Positions 1 through 6,142 of a stretch of 33,681 bases of DNA are shown piece after piece. Made by a program: the position numbers and the translations under genes. Source of the DNA: S144-45 sp015494035 (GTDB lineage Bacteria; Pseudomonadota; Gammaproteobacteria; Xanthomonadales; Marinicellaceae); the NCBI GenBank assembly GCA_027057345.1, contig JALUIX010000047.1, positions 1 to 33,681 on the forward strand, read 5' to 3'. The notes under the pieces are model-generated. The model saw only the letters and a list, made by a program, of their open reading frames with translations, was not told the DNA's origin and ran no database searches. Numbering within the stretch: the stretch's first letter is position 1; each line of letters begins with the position of its first letter.

Positions 1-258
1 GTTTCTGACCACCGCGCGGGTATCAAAATCCAGCGACGTCACGTCGTTGGACTCCAGCAAATAACGGCCGCTCGTGGCTTGGTCAAGCAGAGACAAAATG
101 GACAGCAAAGTTGACTTACCACTGCCCGATGGGCCCTGGATGGTGACAAAATCTCCCGGGTGAATGGTCAAATTGATGTCTTTCAGCACAGCGTTGGCTT
201 GGTATTTGTCCGCAAAGGTCTTGCCAATCTGGTGCAGTTCGATCAACGCCTGTGTCAT
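1..258 (-). CDS. ABC transporter ATP-binding protein, MacB/LolD type (partial)
   Basis: This is the N-terminal 86 residues of an ABC ATPase; the rest lies beyond the left edge. The ATG is at 258-256. The Walker A motif GPSGSGKS is near residue 44, preceded by the usual beta-strand start (LIELHQIGKTF) and followed by LLSILSLLD, as in the MacB/LolD export family. It starts 38 bp after the stop of the adaptor gene on the same strand, so the two are probably one transcript. The family powers macrolide, peptide or lipoprotein export together with an FtsX-like permease, which would be expected further left. The substrate cannot be told. The signature and Walker B motifs are outside the window. Confidence 0.93.
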   Translation of the reverse strand, partial: MTQALIELHQIGKTFADKYQANAVLKDINLTIHPGDFVTIQGPSGSGKSTLLSILSLLDQATSGRYLLESNDVTSLDFDTRAVVRN

Positions 259-296
259 GTGAAATCCTTGGGTAAGTGGGGATAATTAAGTGTGGG

Positions 297-1562
297 TTAT
301 TCGGAAATACGGATTTTTTCGGCACCGGCATAGGCGCTGGTGTCTGACAACACCACTTCTTCACCGGCTGTCAGGCCTTTTTTGACCAGCAATTTATCCA
401 CTGAGCCGGGGCCAAATTCAACCAGACGCGGGCGCAAAACGTCGCCCTGACGGACAAAAACGGTGGCCGTGCCCCGCTCCCTGACGCCCATGGGGCGTGG
501 CAGGGACAGGGCGTTAGTGAAGCGTTCCAGTTCCACCTCGCCGGTGACCGACATGCCCAGTTTCAGCCCCTTGGGATAGGGCTTGTGCAGGCTGACCCAC
601 ACAGTGATGCGGCCATTTTCCGCGCTGGGGAAAACACGTTGAATCACGCCCCGGAATGCGCCAAAGGCATTGGCCAAGCGCACCGGCATGCCTGCTTCCA
701 GGGAATCTGCCCGTTGCGCGGGCAGTTTCAGCTCCACCATCAGCTGGGACAGGTCGGTCACCAGCCCCACCTCCTGACCCGTATTGAGTTGCGCCCCCGG
801 CTTGATGCCGGACTCATACCGCACCACCGTGCCGTCCACATTGGCCCGCACCGTGAGCTGGTCAATGCGACGCTTTATTTCATCAAACTCCAGTTGTGCC
901 TTTTTCATCCGAGCATCGGCCAGATCCAGACGAGCCCGCCACAGGGGTTCCAGTTGTTCCTGCAATCGTGACTGCGCCGACTGTAAGGCCCGCTTGGCCT
1001 GTTGGTGGGCCATCTGTTGCTTCTCATAATCCAGCCGCGAAATAATGTTGCGCTGAAAAAGGTCCTCTTTGGCCCGGGTCTCTACCTCAGACAATTGTAA
1101 TTTGTCCCTGGCCAGTTGAATGGCTTCCAGGGCGCGGGCGCGCTCGCTGAGGTTGTTGAGTGTGGTTTCCTGCTTTTCCAGTTGGGCCTGTTGCAGGTTG
1201 ATGCGTGACCGCGACAGCTCCTGTTCCAGGTTGGCATTACTCAGTTGAATCAGGACATCTCCCTGCCTGACAGGCTCACCGGGCTGTTTGATAATACGTT
1301 CGATCATGCCACCCTGACGGGCCACCAGGATCGCCTCACCACCAGGTCTGACCCGCCCGGAACCCGACAGGCGCACGGTAAAATCTCCTTGTTTGACCCG
1401 CCCTGTCCAGAGTTCACCGGCATCAACAGCGTGACTGGAGTGGCCCAGTTGCCACAGGCCGGCTCCTGCCACACCCGCTACCAACAAGGCCACCAACAGC
1501 CATTTCACGGGACGTGACTGGCGGGATTGAATGGTGGTGGAGATGGAATCTGTGGCTGCCAT
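297..1562 (-). CDS. Periplasmic adaptor (HlyD/MacA-type membrane fusion protein) of an ABC efflux pump
   Basis: A 421-aa membrane fusion protein. One N-terminal membrane anchor lies at about residues 19-40 after a short cytoplasmic tail. A biotinyl/lipoyl-like hairpin follows at about 80-107 (GGMIERIIKQPGEPVRQGDVL), then a long alpha-helical hairpin rich in Q, E, R and L (about 110-235), then a beta-barrel and membrane-proximal region to the C-terminus. This is the order seen in MacA-type adaptors, which link an inner-membrane transporter to an outer-membrane channel. The gene immediately downstream encodes the ABC ATPase, so an ABC rather than an RND pump is indicated. The start ATG at 1562 gives a proper anchor. 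Substrate unknown. Confidence 0.9.
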   Translation of the reverse strand: MAATDSISTTIQSRQSRPVKWLLVALLVAGVAGAGLWQLGHSSHAVDAGELWTGRVKQGDFTVRLSGSGRVRPGGEAILVARQGGMIERIIKQPGEPVRQGDVLIQLSNANLEQELSRSRINLQQAQLEKQETTLNNLSERARALEAIQLARDKLQLSEVETRAKEDLFQRNIISRLDYEKQQMAHQQAKRALQSAQSRLQEQLEPLWRARLDLADARMKKAQLEFDEIKRRIDQLTVRANVDGTVVRYESGIKPGAQLNTGQEVGLVTDLSQLMVELKLPAQRADSLEAGMPVRLANAFGAFRGVIQRVFPSAENGRITVWVSLHKPYPKGLKLGMSVTGEVELERFTNALSLPRPMGVRERGTATVFVRQGDVLRPRLVEFGPGSVDKLLVKKGLTAGEEVVLSDTSAYAGAEKIRISE

Positions 1563-1729
1563 TATAGTCGGTGGAACATTAGGGGATACTTTCTGACAAA
1601 AGCTGTGTCATCCCAGTGGTGAAAAGCATCGTCAGTACAAAAAAAATGTTATCTGAATGTCGGCGTTAAGTACTCAAAAAACGCCGCATCAACTACGCGC
1701 GTGAGTGGCAGATCAGCACACGACATGGC

Positions 1730-2161
1730 TCACTTGGCCGGAAAAGACACCGTTTTGGGGTCAGGCTTCCACCAGCGCAGGTCCGCATGAACCCGGGTTG
1801 CCCCACGATAAGTGGATTGCGGCTGTCTCTGATAACGGTGAAACAGCACCACTTTTTTCAACTGGGCCACCTCATTGGTAGCCGACTGGGGCTTGGCACT
1901 GATAAATTCAAAGTCTCTTGCAACGCCGTCCTTGCCGATCACATAGGTGTATTTCCAGCGGATTTCACCGCCATGACGCGCCAGAATCGTACCCATGTCT
2001 ATCGGGTATGCGCCACCTTCCTGGCTTCTATCGAAATCCCAGTAAGCCCCCACCTCCCGGTCGGTAATGTCAATAATTTCCTCAGCCAGTGCCGCCCCGG
2101 ACACGAGACTAACTAGCAGCAAACAAATCAGTTTCAGCAAAAGGCTTTTGCGATTTTTCAT
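1730..2161 (-). CDS. Small exported protein, weakly TonB C-terminal-like
   Basis: A 143-aa protein with a clear signal peptide: MKNRKS, then a leucine-rich core, with a likely cleavage site after residue 26 (ALA|EE). The mature part contains a beta-rich stretch, IRWKYTYVIGKDGVARDFEF, which resembles the strand-turn-strand of TonB C-terminal domains (the 'V-I-x-x-D-G-x-V' pattern). No N-terminal TonB anchor or proline-rich linker is present, so it would be a free periplasmic domain. I prefer the ATG at 2161 over an upstream in-frame start because AGGAAA lies just upstream and the signal peptide starts there. It faces away from the small secreted peptide gene at 2423. The family assignment is tentative; only the export signal is secure. 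Confidence 0.65.
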   Translation of the reverse strand: MKNRKSLLLKLICLLLVSLVSGAALAEEIIDITDREVGAYWDFDRSQEGGAYPIDMGTILARHGGEIRWKYTYVIGKDGVARDFEFISAKPQSATNEVAQLKKVVLFHRYQRQPQSTYRGATRVHADLRWWKPDPKTVSFPAK

Positions 2162-2422
2162 TTGGGTTTTCCTGGAAAAAATAGAAACGTTTACATGACA
2201 AGCCACAAGTCCCTATAGCCATGTGCCTGACCGGTTTGAAAGGCAACTCTACATCCACTTGGAATACTGGATTAAATCACGGAATAATTACAGATTCAAG
2301 GTTGAACTTTGAAAAAAAAAACGGCTACGCTTATGCCTACCAAGGTTGCTTACTGGTGGCTTTCTGGCCATTGTGGCCTTGGTTTTACCATTGATACACA
2401 CACTACTAAAGGAGAAAACCCC

Positions 2423-2620
2423 ATGAAACAGTTCTTAAAACGTGCACTTATGCTGAGCTTGTTTGCCACAATATTCCTCACTGCTACTCCAGCGATGGCT
2501 GGCGATGATACTGATAGTGCTGGTAATGAAAATGACCCTATTGAATTACCACCCATGGTTTGCATCTATGACCCGGAAACGTTCACAGTAATTTATTGCT
2601 ATATACCGCCTATTCCATAA
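2423..2620 (+). CDS. Short secreted peptide precursor, unknown function
   Basis: A 65-aa ORF whose ATG sits behind a good ribosome site (GGAG, about 9 bp upstream). Residues 1-26 form a signal peptide (MKQFLKRALM, hydrophobic core, ATPAMA|G). The predicted mature peptide is about 39 residues, acidic at first (GDDTDSAGNENDP) and then Pro/Tyr/Ile-rich with two cysteines (VCIYD and VIYCY) and the ending IPPIP. Two cysteines 13 residues apart could form a disulfide in the periplasm. The last ten codons lie in a 29-bp imperfect tandem duplication, and the second unit supplies the TAA stop. I do not recognise a family. It could be a structural or signalling peptide, but nothing beyond export is shown. 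Confidence 0.6.
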   Translation: MKQFLKRALMLSLFATIFLTATPAMAGDDTDSAGNENDPIELPPMVCIYDPETFTVIYCYIPPIP

Positions 2621-2646
2621 TTTATTGCTGCATAAAGCCTATTCCC
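2589..2646. repeat. 29-bp imperfect tandem duplication over a stop codon
   Basis: Two head-to-tail 29-bp units start at 2589 and 2618. Both begin TAATTTATTGCT and share GCCTATTCC near the end; 24 of 29 positions agree. The first unit encodes the C-terminus of the small secreted peptide, and the TAA opening the second unit is its stop codon. Confidence 0.8.
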
Positions 2647-2650
2647 TTCT

Positions 2651-2688
2651 GTGACTATTGCAACTTGAAGTGATAAAGTAATAGTCAC
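2651..2688. other. Inverted repeat after the secreted peptide gene
   Basis: GTGACTATT at 2651 and AATAGTCAC ending at 2688 can pair, with a further inner ACTT/AAGT pairing. It lies 30 bp past the peptide's stop codon and 27 bp before the lipoprotein start. No T-run follows, so it may be an mRNA-stabilising hairpin or a weak terminator rather than a strong one. Confidence 0.4.
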
Positions 2689-2715
2689 TTCACCCATACT
2701 CAAGGGGAGTGACGC

Positions 2716-3156
2716 ATGCTTCAGTGTTTCCAAAAACTTCTACGCAGAACCATTCCCCTTGGTTTTCTTGCCTTGCTGACTGGCTGTGCCACGCCACGCC
2801 AAACCCTGTTTCCCCAGCCTAACTGGGACAATGCCCGCAAAGCCTACTACGATGAATACCTGGAAGAACCAAAACCCAAGGCCTTTGCACTGGCGTATTG
2901 GCGCAGACCCAAACAAAAAACACAGGAATACAGCACGGATTTCCCTTTGGAGTCCTGGGCCTATGGCTGGTCTTCAAAAAAAGTCGCATCGACCTGTGAT
3001 CAGGTGACCAAAAAAGCACTTGAACTGTGCACAAAAAAAGCCTACGAACGCCTTGACAACCCGCGCCGGAAGGAACCTTTTGCCGGCTGCTTCCTGTTGG
3101 ATGTGCAATGCCGCAGTCAAAAGGAGCTACGCCCCCTCTTTTACAAAAACAAATAA
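2716..3156 (+). CDS. Lipoprotein of unknown function
   Basis: A 146-aa protein. The N-terminus (MLQCFQKLLRRTIPLGFLALLTGC) is a type II signal peptide with lipobox LLTGC, so the mature protein starts at Cys24 and is lipid-anchored; the residue after it is Ala, which favours the outer membrane. The rest is basic and aromatic-rich and holds four further cysteines (CDQV, LCTK, GCFL, QCRS), which could form two disulfides. The ATG at 2716 is preceded by a strong Shine-Dalgarno (AAGGGGAG). It lies on the same strand as, and 95 bp after, the small secreted peptide. I do not recognise the family. Confidence 0.75.
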   Translation: MLQCFQKLLRRTIPLGFLALLTGCATPRQTLFPQPNWDNARKAYYDEYLEEPKPKAFALAYWRRPKQKTQEYSTDFPLESWAYGWSSKKVASTCDQVTKKALELCTKKAYERLDNPRRKEPFAGCFLLDVQCRSQKELRPLFYKNK

Positions 3157-3270
3157 CTCACTGTAACAGTTTTCACACACCTCCCCCATTTGCACTGTGC
3201 CGAATGGCTTGGTATAACCTTGTACGGAGAGCAAATTTTAAAACCAAACAAACCAGCACTGGAGGGGTGG

Positions 3271-4285
3271 ATGAAGGTCACAATCGATATAGATAAGTTG
3301 CTGCAAGGTGGGAAAATCACCCAGGCCCAGTATGAACAGTTTCGCCAACTGGGTCAGGCCAGCACTGCATCGCTGGCGTTCAATCTGCTGGTGGGCTTTG
3401 GCGTGGTGGCGGTGGCTACCGGCATTGCCGCCCTGACCAAAAGTGTCGCCGTGACCTCAATATTGGGTTTGTTGCTGCTGTTGGCCGGGCTGTTTGTGAA
3501 GCAGAAAAATGGCCGCGAATGGCTGGTACNNNNNNNNNNGGCTGGTACTGGCCAACATGTTGCTGATTACCGGCGCCTTGCTGTTTGGTGGAGCGCTGTT
3601 TGCCAATGGCGAAGGCAACCGCAACCAGACCTTTTTACTGGTGGCCGCGTTGTACGCGGTGACCGCCTGGTTGGCAAGCAGCGGCTTGCTGGCCGCCCTG
3701 GCCGTTATTGTCCTCGGCGGGCTGGTGGGCACGGGCACCGCCTACGGCCATGCCGCCTATTTTTTCTGGGCACGCAAACCTCTGCTGACCATCGCCCTGT
3801 TTTCGTTGATTGCGCTGGCCGCCTGGTGGCTGTCCCGGCGCCTGGCTGCGGAAAAAAGCCGCCTGCTGGTCATTGCCGCGCGCACGGCCGTTTTTATGGC
3901 CATGCTGGGTTTCTGGATTGGCTCGCTGTGGGGCGACAGAACCTTTGCCACCTATAACCGCGAAACCCATGCCTATGAGGGACTGGTGATTTCCCCGGTG
4001 CTACTTTCCATCGCCTGGGCGCTGGCTTTGGCCGCGGCCATCGTCTGGGGCTGGCAAAACAACCGCCGCTGGCTGGTGAACACCGCAGCGGTGTTTGCCG
4101 CCATTCATTTCTACACTCAATTCTTTGAACACCTGCGCTTCAAACCCCTCACCATCCTGGTCGGTGGCCTGCTAGCACTGGCCTTTGCCTTGGGGCTGGT
4201 GCGACTCAACCGGGTTATGGAAAAGCGTTTTGACCATCACGACACACCAGCCAGGCCCGTCACACGACAGTCACGCCCAAGTTAA
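3271..4285 (+). CDS. Multi-pass inner-membrane protein, DUF2157-like (interrupted by an assembly gap)
   Basis: It starts at ATG 3271 behind GGAGGGG. The N-terminal helix (IDIDKLLQGGKITQAQYEQF) is followed by many hydrophobic segments spanning the rest of the protein. A short soluble helix ending in a conserved-looking 'G-x-I-x-x-x-Q' before a run of membrane spans recalls DUF2157 proteins, but this is a guess. Ten Ns at 3530-3539 break the frame. The nine bases GGCTGGTAC flank the gap on both sides, and collapsing this overlap restores one frame (GREWLVLANML) of 331 aa. The stop codon TAA at 4283-4285 is made by the first bases of the adjacent MITE-like repeat, so the native C-terminus may have been slightly different. 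Confidence 0.75.
3530..3539. other. Scaffold gap (10 Ns), probably no missing sequence
   Basis: The run of ten N is flanked by the identical 9-mer GGCTGGTAC at 3521-3529 and 3540-3548. Removing the Ns and one 9-mer (19 bases) joins the two reading frames of the surrounding membrane-protein gene without any stop or gap. Confidence 0.9.
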
Positions 4286-4449
4286 GGAAGCTCTGATTGA
4301 ATCTGGCGCGAGCAGATTGTTGTGAAAAATTGTTCAGTTCAAGGCGCAAACCGCACGTAATAGCACGGCTATTGCGAAGGTTTGCAACGCAGAAATGGAC
4401 GATTTTACGCCCCAAGATGCCGTGTTACGATTCGATCAGAGGTTCCTTA
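4283..4449. repeat. MITE-like element, copy 1 (167 bp)
   Basis: The ends are imperfect inverted repeats: TAAGGAAGCTCTGATTGAAT on the left and GATTCGATCAGAGGTTCCTTA, reversed, on the right. Inside, GCAAACC and GGTTTGC with AATAGC and GCTATT make a second, nested stem. There is no coding capacity. It shares its right-hand TA with the left-hand TA of copy 2, and all copies in the window are bounded by TA, which fits TA target duplication as in IS630/Tc1-mariner-type elements. No transposase is in the window. Confidence 0.85.
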
Positions 4450-4614
4450 GGGAAGCTCTGATTGAATCTGGCACGAGCAGATTGTTGTGAAAAATTGTTC
4501 AGTTCCAGGCGCAAACCGCACGTAATAGCACGGCTATTGCGAAGGTTTGCAACACAGAAATGGACGATTTTGCGCCCCAAGATGCCGTGTCACGATTCGA
4601 TCAGAGGTTACTTA
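4448..4614. repeat. MITE-like element, copy 2 (167 bp, tandem with copy 1)
   Basis: A near-identical direct repeat of copy 1, running from TAGGGAAGCTCTGATTGAAT to GATTCGATCAGAGGTTACTTA. The two units overlap only by the dinucleotide TA. The same nested GCAAACC/GGTTTGC stem is present. A third, inverted copy lies at 23281-23446. Confidence 0.85.
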
Positions 4615-4622
4615 GCGTCCCT

Positions 4623-4739
4623 TCAGCTTTCGCGCAGCAATTCGGTGCTGTTGACCTTGGCCGCTTTCCAGGCCTGGCTGGCATACGACAGCCCAATGGT
4701 CACAACCCCAATATGCCGAATGTCATACTCCGTGGCGAA
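4623..4739 (-). pseudogene. C-terminal remnant of an FtsX/MacB-type ABC permease
   Basis: On the minus strand this frame reads 38 residues and then a stop: EYDIRHIGVVTIGLSY followed by ASQAWKAAKVNSTELLRES. The pattern 'last membrane helix, then Q-A-W-K-A-A-x-x-N-P-x-x-x-L-R-x-E' is the standard C-terminus of FtsX-like permeases of ABC exporters. Reading upstream, a TGA stop comes directly before it, and no further homologous sequence is evident up to the rsxA promoter. It therefore looks like a decayed 3' end. The MITE-like tandem pair stops 8 bp after it. The call rests on a short motif. Confidence 0.5.
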
Positions 4740-4781
4740 TCACACATTTTTCGACCAGGGTTTATTTGATTGTTCACGCTC

Positions 4782-4866
4782 GGTTTACCCGCATCCGGGG
4801 TTTGCCCCCGATGCGGGAACCCCCTTTCGGCATTCTTGACCCGGCATCGGTTTTGATGCCAGTCAA
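4782..4866. other. Two adjacent hairpins upstream of the rsx promoter
   Basis: First stem: CCCGCATC-c-GGGG, loop TTTG, CCCC-c-GATGCGGG (4788-4817), extendable by GGTT/AACC. Second stem: TTGAC-cc-GGCATC, loop, GATGCC-a-GTCAA (4836-4866). The second ends about 20 bp before the extended -10 of rsxA and so covers its -35 region. They could insulate the operon, terminate upstream transcription, or bind a regulator. Confidence 0.55.
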
Positions 4867-4886
4867 GGGCGGGGCGGTGGCTTATT

Positions 4887-4895
4887 TGCTATAAT
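4887..4895 (+). promoter_or_regulatory. Extended -10 promoter for the rsx operon
   Basis: TGCTATAAT is a perfect extended -10 (TGN plus TATAAT) placed 33 bp before the rsxA ATG. There is no good -35 at 17 bp, which is typical of extended -10 promoters. The leader before rsxA lacks a clear Shine-Dalgarno. Confidence 0.6.
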
Positions 4896-4927
4896 CAGCG
4901 CTTCTTTTTCCGGCCACGTTTTCCCGC

Positions 4928-5509
4928 ATGTCCAACTTGTTTCTGATCTTTATCGGCGCGGCGCTGATTAATAATTTTGTGCTGGTGCGCTTTCTGGGCT
5001 TGTGCCCGTTTATGGGCGTGTCGGGCAAGCTGCAATCGGCCGTGGGCATGGGGCTGGCCACCACCTTTGTGCTGACGCTTTCGGCCATTCTCAGCTACCT
5101 GATTCATGCCTACCTACTGCAGCCACTGGGGCTGGAATACCTGAAAACCCTGAGCTTTATTCTGGTGATTGCAGTCACGGTGCAGATCACGGAAATGGTC
5201 TTGCACAAGTCCTCGCCGGTACTGTATCAGGTGCTGGGCATTTACCTGCCGTTGATTACCACCAATTGCGCGGTGCTGGGCGTGGCCCTGCTGAATGTAC
5301 AGGAACAGCACAATTTGCTGGAATCAGCCATTTTTGGCCTGGGCGCTTCGGTGGGTTTTACCCTGGTGCTGGTGCTGTTTTCGGCCATTCGCGAACGGCT
5401 GGAGATGGCGGACATTCCCGATTCGTTCAAGGGCGTGCCCATCGCCCTGATCACCGCCGGCATTATGTCGATGGCTTTTATGGGTTTTTCCGGCATGGGC
5501 CAGTCGTGA
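4928..5509 (+). CDS. rsxA: Electron transport complex subunit RsxA
   Basis: A 193-aa integral membrane protein. It is the first subunit of the Rsx/Rnf complex, which passes electrons between NADH and ferredoxin-like acceptors across the inner membrane and, in E. coli, keeps SoxR reduced. It has six hydrophobic segments. The RsxA/RsxE/NqrD-E signatures NNFVLVRFLGLCPFMGVS (about residues 15-32) and LITTNCAVLGVAL carry the two conserved cysteines (about 26 and 113) thought to hold a membrane-embedded Fe-S cluster. Length matches the family (about 193). It leads a six-gene operon behind the extended -10 promoter, with rsxB 21 bp downstream. Confidence 0.97.
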   Translation: MSNLFLIFIGAALINNFVLVRFLGLCPFMGVSGKLQSAVGMGLATTFVLTLSAILSYLIHAYLLQPLGLEYLKTLSFILVIAVTVQITEMVLHKSSPVLYQVLGIYLPLITTNCAVLGVALLNVQEQHNLLESAIFGLGASVGFTLVLVLFSAIRERLEMADIPDSFKGVPIALITAGIMSMAFMGFSGMGQS

Positions 5510-5530
5510 TCACGCACGCGAGGCGATATC

Positions 5531-6142
5531 ATGCCTGATGCCCTGCAAGTGCTTTCAGACGCCCATTGGCTGAATGGCTTGCTGGCTATTGGCACCATCA
5601 GTGCCCTGTCGCTGTTTTTCGGCCTGGTGGTGGTGTGGGTTTCGCGCAAATTCCGGGTGGAAGGCAACCCGCTGGCCGAGCAGATCAACCAGATTCTGCC
5701 CCAAACCCAATGTGGCCAGTGCGGCTACCCGGGCTGCAAACCTTACGCCGAGGCCATTGCCAAGGGAGAAGCGCCCATCAACCAGTGTCCGCCCGGTGGC
5801 GAGGAAGGCATCCGCAAGCTGGCTGATTTGCTGGGCGTGGAACCGTTGCCACTGAACGACGAACACGGGCAAACCAAACCGCAGGACATGGTGGTCAAAA
5901 TCATTGAAGAGGACTGCATTGGCTGCACCAAGTGCATTCAGGCCTGTCCCGTGGATGCCATTATTGGCGCCCCCAAACACATGCACACGGTGATCGCGGA
6001 CGATTGCACCGGCTGCGACCTGTGCATTCCGGTGTGCCCGGTGGACTGCATCGTGCCGGTTCCCGCGCCACTGCCCACCACCATCCAGCGGATGGAAAAA
6101 CCGACCTTGAACGCACTGGTGGAGGCCGCCGGGCAATGGTAG
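5531..6142 (+). CDS. rsxB: Electron transport complex subunit RsxB (ferredoxin-type)
   Basis: A 203-aa polyferredoxin subunit. It has an N-terminal membrane anchor at about residues 13-37. A 4Fe-4S domain with Cys61, Cys64, Cys69 and Cys86 (CGQCGYPGC...QC) follows, and then two classical CxxCxxCxxxCP clusters at 129-139 and 159-169. All twelve expected cysteines are present. It carries electrons between RsxC and the membrane subunits. It lies 21 bp after rsxA, and its TAG stop overlaps the rsxC start (ATGGTAG). Confidence 0.97.
   Translation: MPDALQVLSDAHWLNGLLAIGTISALSLFFGLVVVWVSRKFRVEGNPLAEQINQILPQTQCGQCGYPGCKPYAEAIAKGEAPINQCPPGGEEGIRKLADLLGVEPLPLNDEHGQTKPQDMVVKIIEEDCIGCTKCIQACPVDAIIGAPKHMHTVIADDCTGCDLCIPVCPVDCIVPVPAPLPTTIQRMEKPTLNALVEAAGQW

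Noticed and set aside
585..971. Plus-strand 128-aa frame opposite the adaptor gene
   Set aside because: Antisense shadow of a clear membrane fusion protein.
1625..1700. GGCGTT / AACGCC inverted repeat as terminator of the 1730-2161 gene
   Set aside because: On the minus strand the T-run falls inside the loop, not after the stem.
3190..3270. Upstream in-frame start for the membrane protein
   Set aside because: ATG 3271 has GGAGGGG just before it and begins the expected helix; the upstream extension has no ribosome site.
4283..4614. CRISPR or tandem-repeat array
   Set aside because: Only two units, each 167 bp with inverted ends and a third dispersed inverted copy, so it is an interspersed element rather than a spacer array.
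4462..4839. Plus-strand 125-aa frame beginning in MITE-like copy 2
   Set aside because: It runs through the repeat, the permease relic and a hairpin; no ribosome site and no conserved domain.
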